Assembly (NCBI GenBank): GCA_029851415.1
Contig: CM056744.1
Coordinates: 88,151,907 to 88,215,906, forward strand
Length of the DNA: 64,000 bases
Reading direction: 5' to 3'
Source: Eretmocerus hayati
Taxonomy: Eukaryota; Arthropoda; Insecta; Hymenoptera; Aphelinidae
Below, in pieces: positions 23,939-35,413 of the stretch (within the stretch, counting starts at the first letter, position 1; every line of letters starts with the position of its first letter). The notes beneath the pieces are model-generated. The model ran no database searches. It had not been told where the DNA came from and was given only the letters and a program-made list of their open reading frames with translations. The position numbers were made by a program, and so were the translations under genes.

Positions 23939-24071
23939 GTTCCAAGAATCCTCGAATTCTCTTGCGATTTGGGATAAACGACGAGTTATGCCACAATTGT
24001 TATCATCTAACTTGAATGGTTCAACTCGTTGTTTAGCTCAAATCGCAAGAGAATTCGAGAATTCTTGGAAC
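23939..24071. repeat. Family B hairpin, copy 3
   Basis: Near-perfect arms: GTTCCAAGAATCCTCGAATT and CTCTTGCGATTTGGG pair with GCTCAAATCGCAAGAG and AATTCGAGAATTCTTGGAAC. The inner stem GACGAGTT pairs with AACTCGTT. The loop contains TTGTTATCATCTAACTTGAA. It shares the outer stem and loop with the other family B copies but has a private inner stem and private outermost extension (GTTCCAAGAAT), which are also paired. Confidence 0.85.
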
Positions 24072-24079
24072 AAAATTTA

Positions 24080-24190
24080 ACTTGCACGGCTACCGCATGG
24101 CCTTATGGGTATCTTCAGTTCTCACTAAGAGAAGATGAATCCCAGAGTCTCGTCAAGATCCAGGACCCGCAAAGTCGATGTTCCCCTTGC
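24080..24190 (+). mobile_element. Family A right-half fragment
   Basis: It carries GGGTATCTTCAG, GAAGATGAATCCCAGAGTCT and CGTCAAGATCC ending in GTTCCCCTTGCTGAT. This corresponds in order to the right arm of family A copy 2 (GAGATACC...GATGATTCACAGAGTTTC...CCCCTTGTCAG). No matching left arm is adjacent, so the element is broken or was split by the family B hairpins to its left. Confidence 0.6.
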
Positions 24191-25286
24191 TGATTTATTT
24201 TATCATCGACAGAGTTCAAAATTGATAGGATAGATAGATAGACAGATAGATCTCGCTCTCACATTGCAAAATATACGACCATTTTGAAAAATATATAGAT
24301 TCAACACTTCATTCTTCGGAGTGGGAATAGGAATAATCCGGGTATCATTGTAATGCTGCTGATTAATTTGCATATTCTTACAATGTCAATCGCTCCTCAG
24401 ACCCTTTGAACTTAACAGTACCAGAACACGATTCTCTGAATTTCATTCAATCTTGTAACGGTAAATTAACTCGTCAACATCAAAGTCCTATATCCAACTT
24501 AACATTTGTCATTGATCGATAAATAGTTCCAATTACTCGAAACATCTCAGAATCTAACTCACAGTAGTACAGCCCTGTTCCTCTATTAAACCGAGAAAAC
24601 GATATTGTCGTCTACTCACTGAAATAGCTGTAAAAGCACCTGCTACCTGCCTGTGACGACGTATACACTCTTGATTGAATACACACAATCAACTTGGATA
24701 AAATATCGCTTCACTCGATTTTCCACCCACTAAACTCGAGCTTCACCAACGACGAAGTGAATGGAGAAAGTCGAAAGCCTGATACATAGTGAAACATCTG
24801 CGCAAGCTTTAGCTCGTACCTATACACATAAAATGACGAACTAATAGCTACTCTCTCGTTTGCTCGCTTTTGCGTCATATTCTGCATTTCGCATCTCGCT
24901 CAAAAAGGAATACGCTGATGCGAGTAAAGTCAGCACGTCAAAAGCGCATTTTCACCCCGTGATTATGAAGTTCTCTATATAGTATATAGTATATGTATAG
25001 ACTCTGCTTTACCTATAACTCTCGATATTAAATTCGCGAGAATTTGAAGAGGAGGTTGAAGGTGGAAAAATATCAGGAAGTTGGAAAGTCCGTGAGAACA
25101 GAAAAGATCGGGAGTATGAGTTTTTGTCGCCTATTTGAAGCTGTGAGCGACGATATAGTTAGTGAAAAAAGAGTCGAGAACGATACTAACAAAGAGGACG
25201 GAGGTAGTATTATTTTGTATCAGTGCAAGATTGAATAGTAATTGTGAAGGATAGGAATGAGGGAAAACATGTGAGATTGGATTACA
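24191..25286. other. Gene-free stretch
   Basis: A GATA/GACA tetranucleotide run lies at about 24229-24250. No supported gene or inverted repeat; open frames are short. Confidence 0.45.
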
Positions 25287-25612
25287 CTGACAAGGAGAGT
25301 CCAATAGGTTCGGGAGCTGGATCTGGCTGAAACTCTGGGAATCATCTGCGTTTGGCACTAAAATATGATACACAAGGCCGCAGAGTCTAACGCTCAAGCG
25401 TTTCCGAACTACCCATGCATTACAGTATATCTATATATGTGGAAAAATGGTATATATAGATATACAGTAATGCATGGGTTGTGGCCTGTAGCTCGGAAAC
25501 GCTTGAGCGTTAGACTCTGCGACTTTAGGTATCATCTTTTGGTGCCAAAACGAGATGATTCCCAGAGTTTCAGCCAAATTCAGCTCCCGAACCCCTTGGA
25601 CTCCCCTTGTGA
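25287..25612. mobile_element. Family A foldback hairpin, copy 3
   Basis: The ends are CTGACAAGGAGAGTCCA at the left and TGGACTCCCCTTGTGAG at the right. The arms pair through GGTTCGGGAGCTG, GGCTGAAACTCTGGGAATCA, CGCAGAGTCTAACGCTCAAG and CGTTTCCGA, then through CCATGCATTAC and TATATCTATATAT around a short loop. Relative to the other copies, TGCATTACAGTATATCTATA replaces the GACATTAGCATTG block, and the replacement is present in both arms. Non-coding. Confidence 0.85.
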
Positions 25613-26149
25613 GACATTCGTCACGATTTCAGAAGGATGATGAGAATAGACGACGATGAGGATAACGCTCCAACAGAATTAATTTCTGCGAGGCTGCTGA
25701 TTCTGCTGCTTGGTAGGGGAGTAGATTTTCTCATTTTTATATATACAAGCAATCAATACAAAAGAGAGCAAGTAGAAAATTACATTTCTACTTATAAAAA
25801 GGGTCATGGGCCCACAAAAATATCACATATGACTCAGTTCAATGATCGAAAAGGCACGCATAACTTATCTAGAATAAAAACCCTTATTGGAAAGGGCCCA
25901 AGCCTGTCACAGTTTAAAGATTATAATGTTTAATATAAAAGATTATAATGTTTATAATGCTTCTCCTCCACATCAATCCTCTGAGAGGTCAGTGTCAATG
26001 AAAAACCTTCCACGGCTTCTTTCAATAACGATATTTTCCCAAGCTGCCGAAAGCCCGGAGAGAGAGAGAGTTCCTCAAGCGAAGACATCGAACCTAAAAA
26101 GGTCTTCTTCCATACTCAAGTCTCATATTGGGAACTTTGAGTACACGCT
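25613..26149. other. No gene recognised
   Basis: Short frames of 91-98 codons at 25637-25933 and 25887-26162 are read through AT-rich DNA without a recognisable domain. A short GA run lies at about 26058-26070. Confidence 0.4.
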
Positions 26150-26910
26150 CTATATAGACTGATTCATCAGTAAATCTGTGCATGTTTTACTGATTCACAT
26201 GTGGTTTACTGATTCAAAATTTACTGATTGACAAGTGGTGTCACTCGAACTTTACTTATCTTCTTTGACAAAAATACGTCAGAAAACATGTTCAGCCGAA
26301 TCGTGATCCTCGACCGCAACTCACTGTATGAAGACGATAACCATGCGTGAGTACGAGTGAAGACACTTTTCGACGATTTCTCATGGAATTTCATTCAGAG
26401 CAACTCATCCCAAGTAGATCCCAATTTGTTCTAAACGGTTTTCGACGAGAAATTTGACGAGTAATCCGATGAAAATGTCAGATTTGAGCTGAAGGAGGCC
26501 CCGAGGCCTTAAAAATTATTTTTTTTCAAAAAACTACTCTTTTTCAGGTTAAATTTCCTTTTCCCGATTCTGCGAGTATATTTTTTGAAAAGTTCCGCTT
26601 TTTTACGTCGAAATGTGTGTTTGTAATATTTTTTCAATTAGGTCCTATGAAAAATCGATCAAAAAATGCAAAAATCGTATTTTTTGCGAATTTTAAAAAC
26701 GAAAATAGGCCGCTGAACTTGCACGGATCACTTTCGGGGCCTAAAAACTGATGTGCTTTCCACCTCCTTTCATGATGTATAACATGTACCCAATGTTACA
26801 AAAGAATCCGTGACCTGCGACCCAAAAGTTGGCGATATTAAGAAGAATGACTCAAATGTAACAATGCACGGAACTGACATTTCGACCCTCTATCCTCGAG
26901 AATAAAACAA

Positions 26911-27331
26911 CCCTAGTAAAAATAAGTGCCTCATGATCATATATGAACATGTTCCCGACCGGACTGTGGTCATACATGACCGCCTATGACCATGAGGCCG
27001 GAGTCATAGGTCGTCATCGGTCTCCATACTTGATCCTAGGAATTCATGTTGGAAATGAAGCACTTCATTGCCAGCTCGAAATGTTTCTCAATCCGAAGCT
27101 TCGAAATAAGCGCGCTTGGGACTCCAACTGCTAGGCCTCCGTCCGATATTGAAAATGTCATGTACAACCACTTGATTACAATGCCCTACGGCCATGTACG
27201 AGTTGGCTTCGTGTAACTATGACTAACCACGGAGACATAATATTTTCTGAAGTCATACATGGTCATACATGACCACAGTTCGGCTGGGAACATGTTCATA
27301 TATAATCATGGGGCACTTATTTTTACTAGGG
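26911..27331. mobile_element. Family E MITE, 421 bp
   Basis: The TIR begins CCCTAGTAAAAATAAGTGCC and continues ATGATCATATATGAACATG, TTCCC, ACTGTGGTCATACATGACC for about 90 bp. The right end carries the complement with few changes. The core has short frames only. The CATATATGAACATG block and the GTAAAAAT start are shared with the large hairpin at 61.76 kb. The mild decay suggests a fairly recent insertion. Confidence 0.85.
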
Positions 27332-27618
27332 AAGAGAAGTGAACGGATCGGTCTGGAAATTAATTCCCAAGTGTATTATAATAAAATACATAGAGGAAAA
27401 TTTGAACGGAGTAATTCGAAGCTCGCTCGTCGAAATGAAAGGTCATAACACGTTCCGTGTAAGTTATCGCGATGATACCGATATGGTAATTACTGATTTC
27501 AACTTTACTGATTGACAACTATTTCGCGAATGTCACTGATTGTCATCAGTAAAATTCTCGGGGTATTTATGCTAGAAAAAAAAAGTTATGCCGAATCAGT
27601 ACTCTAGGCGCTAACTGC

Positions 27619-27702
27619 CCGGATCAGTCCATATGGACTGACAATCAGTTAATCGATTTAGGATCAATTATAACTGATGAATCAGTGTATATGGACTGAT
27701 CC
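27619..27702. repeat. Nested palindrome within the ACTGATT block
   Basis: CCGGATCAGTCCATATGGAC pairs with CAGTGTATATGGACTGATCC further right. The left arm itself contains the perfect 16-base palindrome CAGTCCATATGGACTG. AATCAGTTAATCGATT and ATAACTGATGAATCAGT occupy the middle. Confidence 0.7.
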
Positions 27703-27850
27703 GGTCAGTTAACTCAATCGGTAGTAATGACTTTCGAGAATTTGATGATCAGCTGGCCTTTGAAGCAAAAAAAGAATTACTGATTCAATCAGTGACGTTT
27801 TCAATACTGATAGAATCAATGACAATCTGACTGATTCGTACTGAGAGAGT

Positions 27851-30800
27851 ATGAATGAGATATAGTACGAGTACAAAAGGTTTCAAAACCAAAGAATTCA
27901 AGAGCGTGCATATAGAGTGTGAGTTTACATGAAGATTCTTGGCCTCAGCGTCACACTGCCATATATTGCAACTGCATTCGTATACCTTTGTGTACAACCT
28001 GCTCAACGTTTATATACAGATCAGCCAACACAACCTCTGCTATACGAAGAATGAGACCCCGTAGAGAGCTTCAAAAGTCAGAGAGAAACGATATTATCAA
28101 GCGACGAGAACAGCAACACACCACTACTGCACGGCGTTTCTTGTTTGCTGAATGGATGTTAATTATACGGTTGGGGCAAGTCTCTGAAAGGGACCTGCCT
28201 TTTCGCAGATCTCTCGCCCTCTATGCGCCCGTCAGTTCCAAACGCGTGAAACTTTTTTTTCCTTTCAGCCCTCACTTTATAGTTGTCGGGTTGACCCCCT
28301 CCCACTCTAATATACATTCTCAATCTTGTATAATAGCGTGGCCCGAGCAGTGATGATGGCGAGCTCATTGAAATCGAGTTATGAACGATATCGACGCTCT
28401 TTTATGAGAAAGTTATCGGCGTTCTTTCCAAGATTCATCAGATCCTTCTTTCAATTTTATTTGAAGAAAGACTGCGAGGAAAGTGAACTGCCAATTCACA
28501 TTCACAAAAGATTCTTGTCCATTGTGAATCTGATTGTAACTGATAGGAAGTCGTTAGGTTAGGGACAAGTTAAACAGAAGATGACACGTTAACTTCAGTC
28601 TGTTTCCAGAGGGTTCCCAAGGAATTACTTTTGGTCACAAGAAGATTCTTCTGGAGGTTCTTCGCGATTGTAAAGAGTCGGTCTCGTGGAAATCGTCTAA
28701 AGCATTCCTAAGTAAGGTCCTTGGGGCTCCAATATGGCTCCGTATTGACATGTTCTGAGGTTCTCCTGTCATATTGTAGTGACCGTGTTCAAAAATCAAT
28801 ATTATATTTGGAACTATATGGCAATAGCGATATTGAAAATGCTCTCAAAGTACACCAATAATGTTTGTATGATCTATGTAGCTTATTTAAGATCCCTAAA
28901 CATCTTGATATGAGGTATACCACGGGACTGAGCGGAGATCCGCTGAAAACCTAATACCGAAGCAAAATGGTGTCCATAATATATGGAGCATGCAGGATCT
29001 AATCATAGTGATCGACTTATGAGGTCGGATCGGTAAAAAATGTTGCCATTAAGCTGTGACTCGTTATTCTTGTGCTCCTGTAGCACAGCCAAATATTCAA
29101 CTGAGACATTTCTTTGTATGTTTGTCAACCCAAGGCAGTATTCTCAACAGTATTGTGCCGAGTAATGTCATCGGCAAGGTTAACGTGAGAGTGTCAAATC
29201 AGTATAGTCTGATTTGAGTGCCTCCACAATGAAACGAACTGTATCGCATGTGCTCAAGAAATTGGGCGAAGGGTGTCTTAGAAGCATGGAAGATTGAGTG
29301 CAATATACTTCATTGCGTGATGCGGGTGACTTTTGGAGCAGAGGAATGTAATTGTTCGATTCTTAGTTTCTCGAGTGCTTCGCTCTTATATCTTGGTCAA
29401 GTATATCACAATCCAATACTTTTTCAATGGAATATATTTATATTCACCATCATAACATTTTGAAGCTTTGATGTTGTTATAATTGGATAGTTTTGAGTCA
29501 GATTTGTGATTCACTCTTTTTAGATTTTTGTACTTTGAGATTTGCGACATTAGATTCGCACCAGTAGACGAAAATCCCATTTCTTGGCTTATCCAACAAA
29601 TGATGAGAGTGAATAAATGGATGAATGAATGATTCCTCAGAAAATTTACCTCATAAATTACACCTTTATTGGTCGCATTGGGTAACCAAGTCGAGCTCCC
29701 AAAACGATTCTCTTGTCATTGAGGTTTTGAGTTGCGAGTTTGAACGTGCTAATATTATTGGATATTGAAATACGAGACCTGATTCCTACAACAAAATTCG
29801 ATAAAGCAGTTTATTTTATCGGAATTGCCAGAATATAGAAGGATGACATCTCCAGACTCGACTTGAAGCATTCTCAATTACAAATACCAGAACCCCGCGA
29901 CAATACACCCAAATTTACGATAGTCCTGGGGAGGGAATTTCTCATAACCAGCAAAATCTCCGCTTACGCCTTCGCTCACGTCTCACCCCTGCCTTCTGCG
30001 ATTTCTCAGTTCCCCTACAGCTCATTGCTTATATACCCTACGATATGCATAATAAACTTCAGGTGGCGCAGTTTTGATTATTCAAGCTCACTTGCGAAAA
30101 AAAAAGAGAAAAACGAGTGAGGTAAAGAAAAAGTGCCTCCTGGGGCCGGCATCAGAATCAGGTGGTTGGGGTTGCGCTCAAGAGAGAGTTATCGATCTGG
30201 AAAGGTGAAAAAAATTCTCTTTACTCGCGGCCGCAGATGTATAGATGCGTCATTGGCGCCTGGGGAGCCATTCCTTCGTATCTTTGCCTCTTCTTGTGTC
30301 TTTTTTATCCCTTTCCCTGATTCTGTTGCGAAAGGCTGGTGGTAACGGCTGCGAATATTCTTCTTCTTGTGTAGGGGATGGAATAATACTCGATAAAACA
30401 TCTGCGGCTGCATGCAGTTCAAGAGAGGATTAGTGAATTACGAAACTTTGGTTCTCTTAAGGCACTACTTTAAAATTTGCAGAATAATTATTTGCACGTT
30501 CCCTGTTGTTCGGTTCGTTTCGTTTCTACAATAAATGAATTTGACCACATATTTGTAAAGTAAAGTCAACCAAACATTGGTAAACATTGGTCGAGTTTAC
30601 TCTATAACTATACATACGGCATACACAACCCACGCCTAACAATCGAACAGAAAGGGGGAAACAGACTTACAATTAGACCCATCAGCTCATCAGTGTCAAA
30701 TGAGAATTGACTTTTTCATATTCGAATCGGGCTGAGAATTTTCGCTTCATGCTGGTTGCAATTCTTTTTTTGCTGCTAAAAGATGAAAAATTCAAATCAT

Positions 30801-31598
30801 GTGTCACTGACGAAGGGAGGTTTTTGGAGAAGCGTGTCATGCTACTGGTTGCAAGAATGCCTTCTCATAACAAGGTAAAAGAATACCCAGAGGTAGGCGA
30901 AGTTTAGAATCATTTTGCTGATTACTCAATGTTACTTCAATGCCTTTCGTCGAATACCAACTCTTCTTCAAGTTAATCCCAAGACGAACGACGCTCGGAG
31001 GTAAAAATATATAGCATGCAACTTATCAAACGTTTGAGTCTCTTCCCTGGGTTTTCACATTTGATAGCTCACATTTGATAGCGCTATCTAAATGAATAAT
31101 CAACTCCACGACATCACCGCTTACTTTGCATCAGAATCTTTCAAAATGTATCTTCCACAGAAGAATTCCATTTTCATCTATATCAACGATGAACGAATCA
31201 AAGGGCTCGAAAATTTGGTCTAAGTCATGGATCCACAACCAACGGAATTCGGGCAAACAGAAATCTGTTCCATACAAAACGCGAGCAAAACGTCATCGAA
31301 AATGTCCTGAACAGATCTAACAATTGGACAGGAGCCCAATGAAATTCATCAATTTGATAATTAAGCAATTGCTCACAAAACTCAATGCAATACACCACAT
31401 CTCACCGACTGATACAAGTCTGTAGTACAGATATTCGCTAGAATGAACGTACCCAGGATACAAAATGCCTCTCTCGTGGACCATACTACCATAAATGAGA
31501 TATGCAGGTGAGTGTATGCACGAATATACATTCGAATACTCATACTCAATGTGATATAAGACTGTGAAATGATTTTTGGATAGGATAGCAAAATACAC
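27851..31598. other. Gene-free stretch
   Basis: 3.7 kb without a supported gene or large repeat. The 144-codon frame at 27919-28353 and smaller frames have no recognisable domain and no splice context I trust. Tiny direct duplications such as AAACATTGGTAAACATTGG (about 30573) and CACATTTGATAGCTCACATT (about 31060) are visible. Confidence 0.4.
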
Positions 31599-31693
31599 CC
31601 AACGTTGTCCCCTTGCCGTTACTGGGATTCCGTTGTCCGATAGTCACAAGACCACGTAATGTTGGGTCTCCTATTATTAAACTCTCGAAGTGA

Positions 31694-32598
31694 ATGAACG
31701 GCTTTCCACACCACCCGAGAGGTACCGTCTGGGCGCGTTTCTTTTATCTTTTGGTAACGGTTGAGGAGATCACCCCTGTCCGCGGCAGGAGTCCTACATA
31801 CCTCACCCGTGCTCGAGAGGATCACCAGACTCCAACCTCCTTAGGCTCATCTCCGAGCGGAGAATCCGGCGAGCTCCAGGCGGGTTCTCCCTCGGCTTTG
31901 GGACGAACTGGAAGTCACGAGCCTGCGAAGACGTGGTGAGAGCCACCGATCCTAACCAACTGCCCCGAGCCGTCGCCGTTCGATCGGAGACGAGACAAGC
32001 CCTGTAGACGTATTACAACGCGAACGCAACACCTGGAACCGACCTTGACTAAATTCCTCACGTTCAGAGACGACCCAAGACCGAGGATCCGACTCGACGG
32101 ACCGCGCCACCCCTCCGCAAGAACGTGAGATCCAGCCCTCCCCGTAACCAAGAGAGCCTTTCCCCCTGGAGTCGCCGGAGTCCTCCGGTGGGTTTTCCGA
32201 CCACGCCACCACTCCACCCGCGGACTGGACTGATGACGTACCACCGTCGGCCCGCTTCTTTTCTTTTCTATGTCGAAGGAAAAGATTGCCTGGAGCAACA
32301 TGAAAAACCTTCCTCGGGACTCACCCGTTACTCACTGTTTTTCCTATACTCACCCACGCGCCCACGCACCCATCCACCCACGCATCCATCAACCGTCTCA
32401 CCCACCCACATGATCAACAACCAACACATCCATTCGTCACTCTCATCGGCATCGGGAGCGACGACCTCACTGGTCAACCGCTCGGCACAGACTGACTGCC
32501 GGCCGGCTTGCGTCCTCCCTTATATACCCCCACCTTACCCCTACTCTTCGACCAAAATTCACTTAACTCAAGCCAGAAGGTTGCGGGGAAGCCATTGA
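31694..32598 (+). other. Left-arm reading frames, mirror of right arm
   Basis: Two frames, 31694-31939 (81 codons, starting MNGFPHHPRGTVWARFFYL) and 32125-32598 (157 codons, starting MRSSPPRNQESLSPWS), correspond to the two right-arm frames at 34553-34969 and 33996-34556. The first is cut by an early stop relative to its right-arm partner. The peptides are rich in Pro, Ser, Arg and His, with a CCCACGCACCCAT-type mini-repeat (about 32350-32410) giving THPPTHPS. No domain is recognised. The GC-rich arm may open frames by composition alone. Confidence 0.25.
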
Positions 32599-33995
32599 CG
32601 GGTCACGATGAGCGGAGCTGTTCCCGGAACACTTACTCACCTCCTCCACCCAAAAAAGGCTGACCAGACCCTCAATCGCTTGACGTGGGCCGAAAATTCA
32701 TCAGCCTCCAACTTCCCGGCCTCCCTCCAAACTCAGCGATTTCCATATGCAATAAACTCGAGAAGAATGGTCCCCAGAGAATCTCAAATGGTTATCTATG
32801 GAAGAATAGGATGGAAAATATCGTGTCGTAGCGTCTGTAGCTCAATAATTAAGTGGAACACAATGAAGAGATTACTGATTTACATCTCCGGCCCTCAGGA
32901 TCAAGCGTATCAGCATAAAAATAGAGTGATACCTCTTTCCCATACGGAACATGATATCTCCCATCTTCCATACTGCTGATGACTACCTATCTTTTTTATC
33001 TTTCGGGAGGCAAATTTCTGAAACCATCAATCTACTTTCATCATTTTTTCATCCCAATTCAAGTTTATGTTCTGAGTGCTAAGGGGAACAAGAGCTGCAT
33101 CAATGATTCGCTGATGGGCCAACACTCTGTTAACGGTACAACAGGTCAATTGAATATATCTGGATATCCGTCCATTCGTTAGAAGAAGCTCACTGGAGTT
33201 CAATCGTGACGGTTGTATTTTAAATACCAAAAATTATGTCACCCTACCCGATCGAAATACCGGATCGCGGATCCAAGTCAACCATCATTGCGAAGTCAAA
33301 ACACTCATTCCACTGACGGTCTCTCACAGCGAATCGTCCAAATAACGACCTCCTTGGAAGGTTTTAATCTTGAACTTCTACTCGTCACTATTAATGATGC
33401 TCATCTTTGTGATATAGAAAAGCCCCAGGAATAAGAATTAAGGACAGAATTTCGAAGCTCACTACAGGGCCTTACACAAGATATTGAAGTTGATTATGAT
33501 GAAAGGAACGGGGGTAATTAAATAGATAACATAGAATTCAACTAATTCTGACTGCTCCAAACCGATGGGATTCTCCGTCATTGCAGTCCTGCGTCCTGAG
33601 GTTTGTAGCAATGCAATCGAATGCCCGTGTTGTCAATCGAAATCAGACCCTTCGTATGTCACGAACAAACGTCACTCTAGTATAGCGGACTAGTTGGATA
33701 CACTCAAGATATTTACGGCGTGAGGAACGAAATTACGAATCTTTTTTTGTCTCAATCAACATGCGAGACCAGCCAACCGCGAGTCGGTTCAACAGTAATG
33801 ATCTATAAAGGATTCCATTCAACTTCGCCATTACGACACTGAAATTATCATATTCTTCCGTAAATAGGCATTTGAGATTTTCTTGGGACCATTTTTTTCA
33901 GGTTCAGTGCATTTGGATATCGCTGAGTTTGAAGGGAGGGCGGCCAGTTGAAGGCTGATTAAATTTTGGTCCACGTCGAGCGATTGAGGGCCTGG

Positions 33996-34969
33996 TCAGT
34001 CTTTTTTGGGCCGAGGAGGTGGGAAAGTGTTCCGGGGATAGCTCCGCTCAACGCGACCCGTCAATGACTTTCCCGCAACCTTCTGGTTTGAACTAAGTGA
34101 ATTTTGGTCGAGGAGTGGGGGTAAGATGGGGGCTGTGTAAGGGAGAGCGCGAACCGGCCGGTAGGCAGTCAGTCTGCGCCACCGAGCGGCCGACCAGTGA
34201 GGTCGTCGCTGGTCGTCGCTCCCGGTGCCGATGAGAGGGACGAATGGGCATGTTGGTTGTGGGTCATGTGGATGAGAAAGTTGACGGATGCGTGGGTGGA
34301 TGGGTGCGTTGGCGGGTGGGTGCGTGGGTGAATATAGTAAAAGCAGTGAGTAACGGGTGAGTCCCCAGAGAGGTTTTTCATATGGCTCCAGGCAATCTTT
34401 TCCTTCGACATAGAAAAGAAAAGAAGCGGGCCGACGGTGGTACGTCATCAGTCCAGTCCGCGGGTGGAGTGGTGGCGTGGTCGGAAAACCCACCGGAGGA
34501 CTCCGGCGACTCCAGGGGGAAAGGCTCTCTTGGTTACGGGGAGGGCTGGATCTCACGTTCTTGCGGAGGGGTGGCGCGGTCCGTCGAGTCGGATCCTCGG
34601 TCTTGGGTCGTCTCTGAACGTGAGGAATTTAGTCAAGGTCGGTTCCAGGTGTTGCGTTCGCGTTGTAATACGTCTACAGTGCTTGTCTTGTTTCCGATCG
34701 AACGGCGACGGCTCGGGGCGGCTCTCCCATGTCTTCGCAGGCTCGTGACTTGCAGTTCGTCCCAAAGCCGAGGGAGAACCCACCTGGAGCTCGCCGGGTT
34801 CTCCGTTCGGAGGTGAGCCTAAGGAGGCTGGAGGCTGGTGATCCTCTCGAGCACGGGTGAGGTATGTAGGACTCCTGCCGCGGACAGGGGTGATCTCCTC
34901 AACCGTTACCAAAAGATAAAAGAAACGCGCCCAGACGGTACCTCTCGGGTGGTGTGGAAAGCCGTTCAT
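33996..34969 (-). other. Right-arm reading frames, possible element ORFs
   Basis: On the minus strand two frames meet with a 4-base overlap: 34553-34969 (138 codons) and then 33996-34556 (186 codons). Both are preserved in part in the left arm with amino-acid and nonsense differences. They are Pro/Arg/Ser-rich, without predicted membrane segments, zinc ligands or a DDE-type pattern that I can see. They could be remnants of an element-encoded protein or simply frames opened by high GC. I favour the second. Confidence 0.25.
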
Positions 34970-35269
34970 TCACTTTGAGAGTTTAATAATAGGAGACCCA
35001 ACATTGTGTGGTCTTGTGATTGTAGGACAATGGAATTCGAGTGACGGCAAGGGGACAACGTTGGATCCAATTCCCCAATCTATGTGGAAATTTCATTCCT
35101 CGGAATCCTGCAGATGACCAAACATTGGAAGATTCCAAAGAATATTGTACGTGTGTACTACTCCGTAACATAGGTCTACATGGGCAACGCGAAGGTTCTG
35201 CGACGTATCTTCGAACCAGAGATCTATTCCAGAGTTTTTTCAGATCCTTCATTCCGTAGTTAGTACCAG

Positions 35270-35413
35270 ATGGTAAATAGATTTCGGGAGAGACGCAGAT
35301 TCCTGGTTCTTTTTTTGTTAGTATCCTTGAAGCTTGTCCCTCTACTTCATGCTGGATCAGACGTAAAATTCACTCAAACAGCCGACCTGCCTCTAAGCAG
35401 GATCCAGTTGGAG
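35270..35413 (+). CDS. Candidate first coding exon, secreted protein
   Basis: ATG at 35270 opens a 48-codon segment with a textbook signal peptide: basic RFRERRR, then the hydrophobic core FLVLFLLVSLKLVPLL, then a small-residue cleavage region HAG (about residue 29). The mature start is SDVKFTQTADLPLS. The segment ends at GGAG|GTGAGC, a strong 5' splice-donor match at 35414, leaving phase 0. The unspliced frame runs on to 35617, but the sequence after the donor loses protein character. I do not recognise the family, and no acceptor-bounded second exon was identified. It starts about 205 bp right of the 3.47-kb inverted-arm element. A chance frame remains possible. Confidence 0.3.

Larger units (their letters stand above)
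26150..27850. repeat. ACTGATT-rich block enclosing a nested MITE
   Basis: The heptamer ACTGATT and its complement AATCAGT occur repeatedly at the left edge (26156-26240, four plus-strand copies and a CATCAGT) and across the right part (27485-27845, a dozen or more on both strands). TTTACTGATTGACAA occurs on both sides. The middle (26240-26910) is ordinary sequence, and 26911-27331 is a separate MITE. The pattern looks like subterminal binding-site repeats of a degraded element; the outer boundaries are not sharp. Confidence 0.55.
31599..35064. mobile_element. 3.47-kb element with ~1.2-kb inverted arms
   Basis: The ends are CCAACGTTGTCCCCTTGCCG at the left and the exact complement at the right. 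The left arm (31599 to about 32880) and right arm (about 33790 to 35064) are inverted copies with scattered substitutions and small gaps. Similarity is highest in the outer 1.1 kb and decays inward. Most of each arm is clearly GC-rich compared with the AT-rich interior and flanks. The interior of about 0.9 kb carries no transposase that I can recognise. Structure fits a long-TIR or foldback DNA transposon, or two inverted copies of one repeat. No target duplication is evident. Confidence 0.85.

Noticed and set aside
27919..28353. 144-codon plus-strand frame
   Set aside because: Random-looking composition, no motif and an overlapping antisense frame.
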